NCBI RefSeq assembly: GCF_014836615.1
Contig: NZ_JACSQN010000008.1
Location: 121,688 to 185,687, forward strand
Direction of reading: 5' to 3'
DNA length: 64,000 bases
From: Sporosarcina quadrami
GTDB lineage: Bacteria > Bacillota > Bacilli > Bacillales_A > Planococcaceae
This document shows, piece after piece, positions 28,359 through 36,835 of the stretch (position 1 is its first letter; each line of letters starts with the position of its first letter). The position numbers and the translations under genes are program-made. The notes below the pieces were generated by a model. That model saw only the letters and a program-made list of their open reading frames with translations. It was not told the origin of the DNA and did not search any database.

Positions 28359-28568
28359 TGTAGATCCTCCTCAACTTTCTAGAAGTGCTCGGATAAATAA
28401 ACAGAATGCAGCTAGTTATTATAGTTATCATACACTAATTACTGAATAACTTTCCATTCATTCGATACACAAGTTGGAATGGAGTATCTAAATAATATTC
28501 AGATAGAAGGATAGGAATCTTACTTCATACACATAATGATACTTACCGAACTTATAAGGAGTGTCAGC

Positions 28569-28787
28569 ATGTTAGATGACGTTAAAAAGGAAGAGCCGCT
28601 ATTTGAAGGACAAGTTAATGAGATGCCACAATTTACACTTGTGTTTAACGGTGAAGAATACCAAGGTGTGTTCATTGATGGAGAAGTGAGCTGGTATCAT
28701 CCGCAACCTACTAGTGTTATTGGAGAGAAAGAGCTTGATGCTATTGAAAGTAAGCTTGAGGGTTTGTTGAAAAAGAACTCGGATTAA
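28569..28787 (+). CDS. Small protein resembling YheE (DUF5342)
   Basis: 72 residues from the ATG at 28569, preceded by AAGGAG; the frame is open to 28536, but the site decides the start. Sequence blocks PLFEGQ...FTLVFNGEEYQGVFIDGEVSWYHPQP match what I recall of the YheE family pattern (strand, turn, W-x-x-P), with the usual length of about 72. The function is unknown. It ends 55 nt before ureA, with no evident terminator between, so it may be co-transcribed with the urease genes. Confidence 0.6.
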   Translation: MLDDVKKEEPLFEGQVNEMPQFTLVFNGEEYQGVFIDGEVSWYHPQPTSVIGEKELDAIESKLEGLLKKNSD

Positions 28788-28842
28788 TATAAAAATACAC
28801 GATCCAGTAATTGTCGGATAGTAGATTATAGGAGGCTTACTC

Positions 28843-29145
28843 ATGCATTTGTTACCACGTGAAATTGATAAGTTAATGATTGTCGTTGCGGCAGACCTTG
28901 CCAAGCGGCGAAAAGAGAGAGGATTGAAATTGAACCATCCAGAAGCCGTGGCGCTCATTACGTATGAAGTTCTTGAAGGTGCGCGGGATGGCAAAACTGT
29001 TGCGCAAATGATGGAGTACGGAACAAAAGTGTTAACTCGCGATGACGTAATGGATGGTGTTCCTGAAATGATCCATGATATACAAGTTGAAGCCAGTTTT
29101 CCTGATGGCACAAAACTCGTGACGGTCCATAGCCCCATTACCTGA
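28843..29145 (+). CDS. ureA: Urease subunit gamma
   Basis: 100 residues, the standard length. Shows the N-terminal [11 protein letters not shown] and [11 protein letters not shown] blocks typical of UreA. Forms the trimeric (alpha-beta-gamma)3 urease with UreB and UreC, which hydrolyses urea to ammonia and carbamate in the cytoplasm. An AGGAGG site precedes the ATG. It is the first gene of a seven-gene operon in the order A-B-C-E-F-G-D, tightly packed to the end of ureD. Confidence 0.97.
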   Translation: MHLLPREIDKLMIVVAADLAKRRKERGLKLNHPEAVALITYEVLEGARDGKTVAQMMEYGTKVLTRDDVMDGVPEMIHDIQVEASFPDGTKLVTVHSPIT

Positions 29146-29167
29146 ATTTGACTGGAGGAATATGAAT

Positions 29168-29488
29168 ATGCAACCTGGTGAATTGTTTTTGCAAGAAGGA
29201 GACATCGTCATTAATCAAGGGAAGACGATTTATACAGTAACTGCAACGAATACAGGAGACCGTCCTATTCAAGTTGGATCTCATTATCATTTTTATGAAG
29301 TGAATGAAGCGATGAAATTCAACCGGGATGAAACACTTGGTAAGCGGTTGAACATACCAGCAGGTGCTGCCGTTCGTTTCGAGCCTGGCGATGAAAAAGA
29401 AGTGGAGCTCATTTGTTTTTCAGGTGAACAACGGGTCTACGGTTTTAATAATAAAGTGGATGGTCCTATTAAAGGAGGATGCAAATAA
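29168..29488 (+). CDS. ureB: Urease subunit beta
   Basis: 106 residues from the second ATG (29168), 9 nt after GGAGG; the ATG at 29162 is only 3 nt from that site. The protein then starts MQPGELFL, close to the usual UreB MxPGE start. It contains the [11 protein letters not shown] block and [12 protein letters not shown]. Structural subunit of the urease trimer, immediately followed by ureC. Confidence 0.97.
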   Translation: MQPGELFLQEGDIVINQGKTIYTVTATNTGDRPIQVGSHYHFYEVNEAMKFNRDETLGKRLNIPAGAAVRFEPGDEKEVELICFSGEQRVYGFNNKVDGPIKGGCK

Positions 29489-31201
29489 ATGAGCTTCAAT
29501 ATGTCACGAAAGCAATATGCTCAAATGTATGGTCCGACAATTGGTGATTCCATCCGATTGGCAGACACTGAACTTTTCATTCAAATCGAAAAGGACTTTA
29601 CTACATACGGAGATGAAGTCGTATTTGGTGGAGGCAAGGTTATCCGTGACGGCATGGGGCAGCATCCGTTGGCAACCCGCGCTGATGGCGTGCCTGATGT
29701 CGTCATTACGAACGCGGTCATATTGGATTATACAGGTATCTTAAAAGCGGATATCGCAATTCGGGACGGCAAGATAGCAGCGATTGGTAAAGCGGGTAAT
29801 CCACTCATTATGGACAATGTTGACATTATAATTGGTGCTTCAACTGAAATTATAGCGGGAGAAGGTCTTATCGTTACAGCGGGTGGAATTGATACGCACG
29901 TCCACTTTATAAACCCGACTCAAGTACGAACAGCATTGGCTTCAGGACTGACAACGTTAATCGGAGGCGGAACAGGACCTGCAGCAGGTTCAAAAGCGAC
30001 GACCGTTTCACCAGGTGAATGGAATATTCACCGGATGCTCGAAGCCGCGGAAGGTCTGCCAATCAACGTCGGTTTCACAGGCAAAGGCCAAGCGGCAACT
30101 GAAGAACCGCTTATTGAGCAAGTGATGGCAGGTGCAATCGGGTTAAAAGTCCACGAAGACTGGGGAGCTACTCCTTCAGCAATCGACAACGCCTTGACTG
30201 TGGCGGACAAATATGATGTCCAAGTAGCGCTTCATGCCGATACGCTCAATGAAGGTGGATTCATGGAAAATACGATGGCTGCACTAAAGGATCGTGTCAT
30301 CCATATGTATCATACGGAAGGAGCCGGTGGCGGTCATGCCCCCGATTTGATCAAATCAGCTGGATTTATGAATGTATTACCATCGTCGACAAATCCTACA
30401 CTTCCATACACTGTAAATACAGTAGATGAACACTTGGATATGTTAATGGTTTGTCATCACCTTAACCCTTCCATTCCTGAAGACTTGGCATTTGCGGATT
30501 CGCGTATTCGCCGTGAAACGATCGCGGCTGAAGATATCTTGCAAGATATGGGTGTGTTCAGTATGGTCAGTTCGGATGCACAAGCGATGGGCCGGGTTGG
30601 AGAAGTCGTATTACGAACTTGGCAAACGGCAGATAAAATGAAAAAGCAACGGGGCGTGATGGAAGGGGACAGCGAAAAAAGCGATAATAACCGTGCTAAA
30701 CGGTATGTTGCTAAGTATACGATTAACCCTGCCATTACACACGGTATATCAGAATATGTCGGTTCCATTGAGGTTGGGAAAATTGCAGACCTTGTCCTTT
30801 GGTCTCCAGCATTTTTCGGTGTGAAACCGGAAATGGTACTGAAAAACGGATTTGCAGTGGAGAGTTTAATGGGAGATGCCAATGCTTCCATTCCGACACC
30901 ACAACCAGTTATCTACCGACCGATGTATGCGCAATATGGCAAGGCATTATCCAGTAGTTCTATTACGTTCATTTCCCAAGCTGCTTATGATAATAAAGTT
31001 CATGAAAAACTGGGCCTGAAAAAAATGATACTCCCTGTTCGAGGCATTCGGAATTTAACGAAAAAAGATATGAAACTGAACACGGAAACACCAGACATCT
31101 CAGTAGATCCTCAAACATACGAAGTTCGAATAAACGGAGAACTGATCACTTGCGATCCTGTTGATGTATTGCCAATGGGTCAGCGCTATTTCCTATTTTG
31201 A
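29489..31201 (+). CDS. ureC: Urease subunit alpha (catalytic, nickel)
   Basis: 570 residues, standard length. The active site is complete. Nickel ligands lie in THVHF and ALHADTLN, the carbamylated lysine in GLKVHEDWG, a further histidine in [13 protein letters not shown], the flap cysteine-histidine in VCHHL, and the aspartate in [12 protein letters not shown]. The AAAGGAGG site is 8-10 nt before the ATG. High urease activity is characteristic of Sporosarcina and gives massive ammonia release, relevant to the altered guaA further right. Confidence 0.98.
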   Translation: MSFNMSRKQYAQMYGPTIGDSIRLADTELFIQIEKDFTTYGDEVVFGGGKVIRDGMGQHPLATRADGVPDVVITNAVILDYTGILKADIAIRDGKIAAIGKAGNPLIMDNVDIIIGASTEIIAGEGLIVTAGGIDTHVHFINPTQVRTALASGLTTLIGGGTGPAAGSKATTVSPGEWNIHRMLEAAEGLPINVGFTGKGQAATEEPLIEQVMAGAIGLKVHEDWGATPSAIDNALTVADKYDVQVALHADTLNEGGFMENTMAALKDRVIHMYHTEGAGGGHAPDLIKSAGFMNVLPSSTNPTLPYTVNTVDEHLDMLMVCHHLNPSIPEDLAFADSRIRRETIAAEDILQDMGVFSMVSSDAQAMGRVGEVVLRTWQTADKMKKQRGVMEGDSEKSDNNRAKRYVAKYTINPAITHGISEYVGSIEVGKIADLVLWSPAFFGVKPEMVLKNGFAVESLMGDANASIPTPQPVIYRPMYAQYGKALSSSSITFISQAAYDNKVHEKLGLKKMILPVRGIRNLTKKDMKLNTETPDISVDPQTYEVRINGELITCDPVDVLPMGQRYFLF

Positions 31202-31211
31202 GGTGAATGTA

Positions 31212-31667
31212 TTGATAATCGAAAAAGTACTAGCAAATATAGAAACGATGCCAAAGGAAGAAGTCGCTAAACGCCATATTGAAAAGGTGTATTTGGAGAG
31301 TGCGCATTTAGTGAAACGGGTTCAACGTGTGAAAACCGATCACGGTAATGAAGTCGGCATCCGACTCAAAGAACCTCGCGACTTAATGGCGGGTGATGTT
31401 TTATTCATGGATGATAAGAATATCATAATGATTGATGTGCTATCGGATGATTTACTCGTCATCCGTCCTCGTAGCCTTCATGAAATGGGGACGATTGCGC
31501 ATCAGTTGGGCAATCGGCATCTACCTGCCCAATTTGAGAAAAGTGAAATGCTCGTCCAATACGATTATCTCGTCGAAGACTTACTGAAAGAATTGCAAAT
31601 CCCTTATGAACGCGCTGAACGTAAAGTGAAAAAAGCATTTCGACATATAGGTCATAGCCATGACTAA
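31212..31667 (+). CDS. ureE: Urease accessory protein UreE (nickel metallochaperone)
   Basis: 151 residues from a TTG at 31212, chosen because GAGGTG lies 6 nt upstream and directly after the ureC stop; upstream residues in this frame are inside ureC. The typical two-domain UreE pattern is seen, with [11 protein letters not shown] near the middle and the nickel-binding histidine in GNRHLPAQF. It delivers Ni2+ to the UreDFG-urease complex. The C-terminus has only a short histidine cluster (HIGHSHD), so Ni storage capacity is modest. It overlaps ureF by 8 nt. Confidence 0.95.
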   Translation: MIIEKVLANIETMPKEEVAKRHIEKVYLESAHLVKRVQRVKTDHGNEVGIRLKEPRDLMAGDVLFMDDKNIIMIDVLSDDLLVIRPRSLHEMGTIAHQLGNRHLPAQFEKSEMLVQYDYLVEDLLKELQIPYERAERKVKKAFRHIGHSHD

Positions 31668-32346
31668 CAATATACTATCGCTGTTTCAGTTATGCGATTC
31701 CAACTTTCCGACAGGTGCATTTAGTCATTCAAACGGATTAGAGACGTATATTCAAGATGGACGTGTCCATGATGTAGCCACTTTTTTACAATGGCTGGAC
31801 GTATATTTGAATGAGCAGCTCATCTATTCAGATGGGCTTGCTTGTCATTTAGTGTACAAAGCGTTAGTGGAAAACGATTTGGATAAGATATGGTCAGTAG
31901 ATCGACTGTTGCATGTTCAAAACCTTCCTCGTGAAACGCGAGAGGGAACACAAAGAGTCGGTCAAAGGATGTTGAAGCTTGTAGATGTCCTATACGATAT
32001 CCCCACACTAAAAGCATACGCGGAAAGAATCCAAACGAAGCAATCATATGGTCATCCCGCCATTGTCTTTGCGATAGTCGGTCGTTACCTCGATATCCCA
32101 ACAATACCGACGACTATTTATTATTTGTATTCGGCAATCTCAAGTTTAGTACAAAACGCTGTACGGGCAATTCCGTTAGGTCAAACAGCGGGACAAAAGG
32201 TTCTTGCAGACTTTCAGCAATCCTTAATTGAAGCAACGAATAAAATACAGAATTTGGATGAAGCAGACTTCGGCATTGTTTCTCCAGGATTGGAATTAGC
32301 GCAAATGAAACACGAACACGTTAATATTCGTATTTTCATGTCGTGA
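31660..32346 (+). CDS. ureF: Urease accessory protein UreF
   Basis: 228 residues, all-helical, with the N-terminal [21 protein letters not shown] block that marks UreF and the C-terminal [11 protein letters not shown]. With UreD and UreG it forms the activation complex on apo-urease and controls UreG GTPase activity. The start overlaps ureE and has only a weak ribosome-binding site, consistent with translational coupling. Confidence 0.96.
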   Translation: MTNNILSLFQLCDSNFPTGAFSHSNGLETYIQDGRVHDVATFLQWLDVYLNEQLIYSDGLACHLVYKALVENDLDKIWSVDRLLHVQNLPRETREGTQRVGQRMLKLVDVLYDIPTLKAYAERIQTKQSYGHPAIVFAIVGRYLDIPTIPTTIYYLYSAISSLVQNAVRAIPLGQTAGQKVLADFQQSLIEATNKIQNLDEADFGIVSPGLELAQMKHEHVNIRIFMS

Positions 32347-32370
32347 ACAGACAAAAGGAGAGTGTATTGG

Positions 32371-32982
32371 ATGAATCCAATTAAAATTGGTGTCGGTGGA
32401 CCGGTTGGTGCTGGGAAGACATTACTCGTCGAAAAATTAACGAGAGCTCTGCACGATGAGCTCAGTATGGCCGTCATAACAAATGATATCTATACAAAAG
32501 AAGATGCAAAGTTTTTAACACATAATGGAGTATTACCGGCGGATCGGATTATTGGTGTTGAAACGGGTGGTTGTCCACATACAGCAATACGTGAAGATGC
32601 GTCCATGAACTTTGCTGCGATTGATGAATTGATTGAAAAACATCCTGAAGTGGAACTTATTTTTGTGGAAAGTGGTGGGGATAATCTCGCTGCTACATTC
32701 AGTCCGGAGCTTGTCGACTTTTCGATTTACATTATTGATGTCGCACAAGGCGAAAAAATTCCTCGTAAAGGTGGTCAAGGGATGATTAAATCGGATCTGT
32801 TCATCATTAATAAAACAGATCTTGCTCCGTATGTTGGTGCAAGTCTCGAAGTGATGGCTTCCGATACAAAAGAATTTCGTGGGGACAAGCCGTTTGTCTT
32901 TACAAACTTGAAAGACAATACAGGACTTGATGATGTGATTGATTGGCTGAATCAGCATGTATTGTTAAAAGGATTGAAGTAA
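32371..32982 (+). CDS. ureG: Urease accessory protein UreG (GTPase)
   Basis: 203 residues from the ATG at 32371, preceded by AAAAGGAGAG; an in-frame ATG at 32362 is less well placed. SIMIBI GTPase motifs are visible: P-loop GGPVGAGKT, the metal-binding Cys-Pro-His in [23 protein letters not shown], and NKTDL for guanine recognition. It couples GTP hydrolysis to nickel insertion into urease. Confidence 0.97.
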   Translation: MNPIKIGVGGPVGAGKTLLVEKLTRALHDELSMAVITNDIYTKEDAKFLTHNGVLPADRIIGVETGGCPHTAIREDASMNFAAIDELIEKHPEVELIFVESGGDNLAATFSPELVDFSIYIIDVAQGEKIPRKGGQGMIKSDLFIINKTDLAPYVGASLEVMASDTKEFRGDKPFVFTNLKDNTGLDDVIDWLNQHVLLKGLK

Positions 32983-32983
32983 A

Positions 32984-33808
32984 GTGAACGAGTGGACAGG
33001 TCTATTACGATTAACGATGGAAGACAGACTGGGAAAAACTGTGCCGAGTAATGTTTATTTCCAAGGTGCTTTTAAAGTGATGCGACCTATCTATCATGAT
33101 GATTCCGGCCAAGCTTGTTACTATATTCTGAATCCCGGTGGCGGGTATTTAGACGGTGATCGCTATTATATGCAGATCGCATTAGAACCGGATGCTCGAC
33201 TCACATTAACGACTCAATCGGCTACCAAAGTGTATAAAACACCAAAGCACCATGCCTATCAAGAAAATGAGATAATTCTTAAGGAAGGAAGTTATTTTGA
33301 ATACCTTCCGGATCCTTTAATCGTTTATCGAGACGGACGATACAAACAAATTACTAAAATCCGTATGAATAAAAAATCTACGCTCATATACTCGGACATT
33401 ATCACGTCAGGGTGGTCTCCAGATGGCAGTCAGTTCAGTTATGATATGATTCAACTAGTCACCGAAGTGTATGTGGATGATGATCTGATGGTATATGATC
33501 ATATTAAATTGACGCCGAATAACCAACAGATGAATGCACTTGGTATGATGGAGGGTTTTACACATATTGGTTCCATGATTGTTGTAAGCGAACAAGCGGA
33601 TAATGAATTCATCGAAAAAGTGTATAAAAAGTTGAACACAAATGAAAAAGAAGTGAAAATCGGAGTCTCATCTTTGCCAGTCAGTGGGTTCACTCTGCGT
33701 ATTTTAGCTATGTCATCACAAAAAATCGAACATGCCTTATCCGAATGTCATAACTTTATTAGCAGCGAATGGTATCAAACGAGACCAAGTTTTTTGAGGA
33801 AATATTAA
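32984..33808 (+). CDS. ureD: Urease accessory protein UreD (UreH)
   Basis: 274 residues starting at GTG 32984, one base after the ureG stop. Shows the family blocks VYFQGAFKVMRP, NPGGGYLDGDRY, and TTQSATKVYKT. It is the scaffold that binds apo-urease and recruits UreF and UreG. Last gene of the operon; no nickel transporter (ureH/nikM type) or urea channel follows. Confidence 0.95.
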   Translation: MNEWTGLLRLTMEDRLGKTVPSNVYFQGAFKVMRPIYHDDSGQACYYILNPGGGYLDGDRYYMQIALEPDARLTLTTQSATKVYKTPKHHAYQENEIILKEGSYFEYLPDPLIVYRDGRYKQITKIRMNKKSTLIYSDIITSGWSPDGSQFSYDMIQLVTEVYVDDDLMVYDHIKLTPNNQQMNALGMMEGFTHIGSMIVVSEQADNEFIEKVYKKLNTNEKEVKIGVSSLPVSGFTLRILAMSSQKIEHALSECHNFISSEWYQTRPSFLRKY

Positions 33809-33846
33809 AGATGTGTATATAAAAATTGTGCAAATTCAAAAAGTTG

Positions 33847-33876
33847 TTGACAAAAGATAAATGGAAATGGTATCCT
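33847..33876 (+). promoter_or_regulatory. Strong sigma-A promoter downstream of the urease operon
   Basis: Perfect TTGACA (33847-33852), an 18-nt spacer ending in an extended TGG, and TATCCT (33871-33876). It drives the short transcription unit that ends at 34067. Confidence 0.7.
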
Positions 33877-33919
33877 CTAAAAGATAGATATTCTAAATGA
33901 AGAAAAGGAGGTACGGAAA

Positions 33920-33988
33920 ATGATTAACGTTTTAAATTCTAAAATAAACATAATAATTGATCCGTGCCTAAAGCATCTCCTTTTCTAA
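33920..33988 (+). CDS. 22-residue micro-ORF within the structured RNA
   Basis: ATG at 33920 with an ideal AAAAGGAGG site ending 10 nt upstream. The peptide begins MINVLNSKINIII and ends CLKHLLF, hydrophobic in its middle and end. Its own last codons form the strand that can pair with its ribosome-binding site. The peptide may be a leader peptide or a small membrane-active product; function unknown. Confidence 0.35.
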   Translation: MINVLNSKINIIIDPCLKHLLF

Positions 33989-34032
33989 AAAAAGATTCTT
34001 TGAGAATGGCATGGACTGCCTTTCTTTTATAT

Positions 34033-34067
34033 GAGCACACGCTTATGCAAAAGGCGTGTGCTTTTTT
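34033..34067 (+). terminator. Terminator of the small RNA unit
   Basis: GAGCACACGC / GCGTGTGC stem followed by T6. Confidence 0.9.
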
Positions 34068-34146
34068 GTGTCTTTATTAGAATGAATATTCGGTGTTTTC
34101 GCGCTTTGCGTGTAACATAAATAATAAGAAGAAGGGAGTGTGTTCA

Positions 34147-34274
34147 ATGATGAATATTGAACATCAACGGAAAGTATTGACAAAGGAGTCGATAGAAAGT
34201 GGGTAGCTGAGGATGCTTACCAACGCATATTTAAAACTAAAAAATATAAGGAGGAAGAACAATATGATTTTTAA
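34147..34274 (+). pseudogene. Small protein gene broken by a one-base frameshift
   Basis: ATG at 34147, with a GAAGGGAG site, opens 19 codons ending at TAG 34204-34206. In another frame the sequence continues without a break as WVAEDAYQRIFKTKKYKEEE and stops at 34272-34274, overlapping the next start. Adding one base after AG at about 34199 would join MMNIEHQRKVLTKESIES to WVAED and give a 42-residue, highly charged protein. The second half has protein-like composition, so a lost base (or a sequencing error) is the simplest reading. The function is unknown. Confidence 0.45.
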
Positions 34275-34395
34275 TGATGAGCAACAACGAAAATTATTGG
34301 TAAATGACAAGCATACAAAAAAGATGGAGTGGGAATCTACAACAACGATTTACTATGAAAAATGGCAAACACATCAGGTAAATGTCACGGTATAA
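34264..34395 (+). CDS. Small protein of unknown function (43 residues)
   Basis: ATG at 34264, preceded by AAGGAGG. 43 residues, charged, beginning MIFNDEQQRKLL and ending with aromatic-rich TTTIYYEKWQ and NVTV. The frame is open upstream to an ATG at 34213, but the ribosome-binding site decides the start. It resembles its upstream neighbour in length and in the NxEHQRK/NDEQQRK-type start, suggesting related small proteins. No known family recognised. Confidence 0.55.
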   Translation: MIFNDEQQRKLLVNDKHTKKMEWESTTTIYYEKWQTHQVNVTV

Positions 34396-34435
34396 TCACG
34401 TATTTTGATTCCTCTCGAAGAGGAGAAATTAAATA

Positions 34436-34591
34436 ATGCATACAATTAATCATGAAGTAGTTCAACGACATATAGAAGAATTGAGACGGGAAGTCGCACA
34501 ACACCGTCTACAAAAACGTTCAATTGAACGCAAAAGGAAAGAGCGCAAAAAGCTTCCTTTTTGGGCAGTGTTCTTCAGTTTAAGGAACTAA
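34436..34591 (+). CDS. Small basic protein of unknown function (51 residues)
   Basis: ATG at 34436, after GAGGAGA. 51 residues: an amphipathic, very basic helix (many Arg, Lys, Gln, His) followed by a C-terminal hydrophobic segment PFWAVFFSLRN. Third member of the small-gene cluster and closed by a terminator 4 nt after the stop. The basic helix plus aromatic tail could bind membrane or nucleic acid; this is inference. Confidence 0.5.
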   Translation: MHTINHEVVQRHIEELRREVAQHRLQKRSIERKRKERKKLPFWAVFFSLRN

Positions 34592-34593
34592 TT

Positions 34594-34627
34594 AAAGAGC
34601 GTCCTCCAAACGAGGGCGCTCTTTTAA
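34594..34627 (+). terminator. Terminator of the small-gene cluster
   Basis: AAAGAGCGTCCTC / GAGGGCGCTCTTT stem with one G-T pair, followed by TTTT. Confidence 0.85.
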
Positions 34628-34704
34628 ATGTTTAAATTTTTGGTTGCTTCAATGTATTATGAGATAATATGCTTTATTAATTAAACGAAAGAGGATGCGT
34701 GTAA

Positions 34705-35220
34705 ATGGATTCAAAAAAAACGTTTTACTGGACACTATTTTTACATAATGAGTGGAGTTTATATGTTGCTTCAACAGAAAAAGGCATTTGTTACATAGGT
34801 TCAAATAATGCTTCATTTGATGAGTTATTGAAATGGGGAGAACGGCATTTCAATGGAGCTAAATTGATAGAAAATCCTTCCGCTTTTGAAACAAATAAAT
34901 TGATTGAATACCTGGATGGGCGTAGGATAAATATTGAGTTACCAATCGACTTAAGAGGAACGGACTTTCAGCAACAAGTTTGGAAGCTGGTTATGGACGT
35001 TCCATATGGAGAAACTGCTTCTTATAAGAAAATTGCTGAACGTCTCGGACGACCTTCAGCTGTCCGTGCAGTGGCAGGGGCAATTGGTGCGAATCCTGTC
35101 TTGTTCATCGTTCCGTGTCATCGGATCATTGCGAGTAACGGGAAACTGACAGGATTCAGAGGCGGGCTGCCGATGAAAGAATCGCTCCTTCGTTTGGAGA
35201 AAGAATACAAGCAACAATAA
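34705..35220 (+). CDS. ogt: Methylated-DNA--[protein]-cysteine S-methyltransferase
   Basis: 171 residues. The acceptor cysteine is in IVPCHRII near residue 139, with the helix-turn-helix RLGRPSAVRAVAGAIGANP just before it and the LTGFRGGLPMKESLLRLE asparagine-hinge-like end. It transfers alkyl groups from O6-alkylguanine to itself, a suicide reaction. Length matches Ogt/AdaB forms without an Ada regulatory domain. A GAGGA site precedes the ATG. Together with the AlkD-like protein this gives two alkylation-repair functions in the window. Confidence 0.92.
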   Translation: MDSKKTFYWTLFLHNEWSLYVASTEKGICYIGSNNASFDELLKWGERHFNGAKLIENPSAFETNKLIEYLDGRRINIELPIDLRGTDFQQQVWKLVMDVPYGETASYKKIAERLGRPSAVRAVAGAIGANPVLFIVPCHRIIASNGKLTGFRGGLPMKESLLRLEKEYKQQ

Positions 35221-35290
35221 CTAATTGTATACATTTCACCGAAGCGGAAATGCTTAGGAGAGATGAAGTATAGAAAAGGAGTTCAACATT

Positions 35291-35848
35291 ATGACGATTA
35301 AAGTAAAAGCAATTATAGGCAGTACAAGTTCAAAATCCTATAACTTGAAAGTAGTACAATACTTGCAAAAGAAATATGCGGATAAAATGGATATCACTCC
35401 AGTTTTCATTAATGATGTGGAAATGTTTTCAGTCGATATCGAACGTACGCCTCCACGTCATGTTGTAAAATTTATGGAAGATGTCAGAGAAACGGATGCG
35501 CTTCTGTTTGCAGTTCCTGAATATAACTTCTCCATACCAGGTGCGTTAAAAAATGCGTTGGACTGGTTATCTCGCAGCAATTTTGCGATTAAAGAAAAGC
35601 CTACATTCATAGTAGGCGCTTCAATGGGCGTATTAGGAAGTGTTCGTGCGCAATTACATTTAAGAGAAATACTATCAAATCCAATGCTGTCACCTTCCAT
35701 CATGCCAAATAACGAAGTATATATCGGCTCTATTCATCAGAAAATGAATGAGGATGGCGACTTTATAGACCAACCAACAATCGACTTCCTCGATGTAGTA
35801 GTCAACAATTTCTTAGAGTTCTACTCAAAAACGACAGTGAAAATGTAA
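35291..35848 (+). CDS. NADPH-dependent FMN reductase family protein
   Basis: 185 residues with a flavodoxin-like fold. The GSTSSKSYNLKVVQYL phosphate-binding loop is at the N-terminus, and PEYNFSIPGALKNALDWLSR marks the family near residues 78-97. Members reduce FMN, quinones, azo dyes or chromate with NAD(P)H; the physiological substrate is not clear. An AAAAGGAG site precedes the ATG, and the gene ends at a strong bidirectional terminator. Confidence 0.9.
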   Translation: MTIKVKAIIGSTSSKSYNLKVVQYLQKKYADKMDITPVFINDVEMFSVDIERTPPRHVVKFMEDVRETDALLFAVPEYNFSIPGALKNALDWLSRSNFAIKEKPTFIVGASMGVLGSVRAQLHLREILSNPMLSPSIMPNNEVYIGSIHQKMNEDGDFIDQPTIDFLDVVVNNFLEFYSKTTVKM

Positions 35849-35858
35849 AACTAAATTG

Positions 35859-35896
35859 AAAGACCGCCTCCCTTAGTATTGTGGAGGCGGTCTTTT
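35859..35896. terminator. Bidirectional terminator between FMN reductase and App operon
   Basis: AAGACCGCCTCC / GGAGGCGGTCTT stem with T-runs on the plus strand, between convergent units. Confidence 0.88.
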
Positions 35897-35903
35897 GTAT
35901 AGT

Positions 35904-36821
35904 TCATCGTCTATCACTTTTTGGATCAAACGCATCCCTTAACCCGTCACCGATAAAATTAATGCTTAAAACGGTAAGGAGAATCGCAAGTCCTGGTGGA
36001 ATCCATGCTTCAGGATGGTATCGCAAAATCCTCAATCCTTGCGCTTCTGAGATCATATTGCCCCAAGTTGGTGTCGGTTGCGGAATCCCCATACCGATGA
36101 AACTTAATCCCGACTCGACTATAATCATCGCTGCCATTAGCAATGTCGCATTCACGATAATTGGCCCGATGGCGTTCGGTAAGAAATGCCTGAAGATAAT
36201 TCTGAAGTCACTCGCTCCAATGACTCGTGCGCCAAGAACGAATTCTTGTTCACGCAACGAGAGGAAAGTACCTCTAATAATCCTTGATAATGTAGGCCAG
36301 CTCGTTACTGCGATTATGACGACAAACAAGCCGACAGTCACTTTTTTCAAAAGAGCAATAATCGTCAAAGCTAATACTAAAAACGGTAAGGCTAGAAACA
36401 AATCGGTAATACGCATAATAATACTGTCGACTTTACCACCGTAATAGCCGCTTAACGTCCCGAAAACTAAACCAAGAAAAACAGTGAACACCATTGTACT
36501 AATACCGATTGTCAAAGAGACTCTCGCTCCGTAAAGCAGTCGTGCAAAGTTATCTCGTCCTGAACTGTCTGTACCAAGAATATGTTCACTACTTGGCTTT
36601 TGTTCGACTTTTAACAAGTTATGCGCTTTTGGATCATGCTCAGTCAAAAGTGGTGCGAATACGGCTGAAGCGACTATGATAAAGAACACAATCATCCCGA
36701 CGATAGCTAGTTTATTTTTTAGAAATCGTCTTAGAGATAATTGGAATGGACTGCGGTGTTTTCGCATCGATCCATTTACATGTCCATCAGCATTTATATC
36801 TTGTTCATTCAATGTTTGCAT
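35904..36821 (-). CDS. appC: Oligopeptide ABC transporter permease (AppC type)
   Basis: 305 residues. A hydrophilic N-terminus is followed by the OppC N-terminal segment, then six membrane helices with the EAA-type loop GASDFRIIFRHFLPNAIGPIIV. It pairs with AppB to form the membrane channel. Last gene of the minus-strand operon, 14 nt after appB. The operon order D-F-A-B-C equals that of B. subtilis app, which is why App rather than Opp or Dpp is chosen. Confidence 0.88.
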   Translation of the reverse strand: MQTLNEQDINADGHVNGSMRKHRSPFQLSLRRFLKNKLAIVGMIVFFIIVASAVFAPLLTEHDPKAHNLLKVEQKPSSEHILGTDSSGRDNFARLLYGARVSLTIGISTMVFTVFLGLVFGTLSGYYGGKVDSIIMRITDLFLALPFLVLALTIIALLKKVTVGLFVVIIAVTSWPTLSRIIRGTFLSLREQEFVLGARVIGASDFRIIFRHFLPNAIGPIIVNATLLMAAMIIVESGLSFIGMGIPQPTPTWGNMISEAQGLRILRYHPEAWIPPGLAILLTVLSINFIGDGLRDAFDPKSDRR

Positions 36822-36835
36822 GTATGCTCACCACC

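Larger units (their letters stand above)
33883..34067 (+). ncRNA. Candidate regulatory RNA or leader with sequestered Shine-Dalgarno
   Basis: From the expected start near 33883 to the terminator, about 185 nt. GAAAAGGA (33902-33909) pairs with TCCTTTTC (33978-33985), and GGTACGG (33910-33916) with CCGTGCC (33962-33968), leaving a 9-nt bulge. The stem buries the AAAAGGAGG ribosome-binding site of a 22-codon ORF lying inside the loop. A second hairpin (34003-34025) is followed by TTTTAT, and the final terminator closes the unit. It could be a regulatory RNA, an attenuation leader for the small genes downstream, or a type I toxin-like transcript. No known RNA family was recognised. Confidence 0.45.

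Noticed and set aside
28520..28535. Sigma-E-like CATACACATAA upstream of the YheE-like gene
   Set aside because: The T needed at position 8 of the -10 is missing and no -35 was found.
30457..30891. Antisense open frame inside ureC
   Set aside because: It mirrors the codon periodicity of ureC, has no ribosome-binding site and no protein-like motifs. The same holds for the other long antisense frames, for example those in guaA, pbuG and the ABC-F gene.
34147..34395. In-frame amber codon at 34204 joining the 19-codon ORF to the 43-residue ORF, as if by stop-codon read-through
   Set aside because: The two share a frame, but the 43-residue protein has its own AAGGAGG site. The alternative frame after the stop reads as a better continuation, so a one-base loss is simpler.
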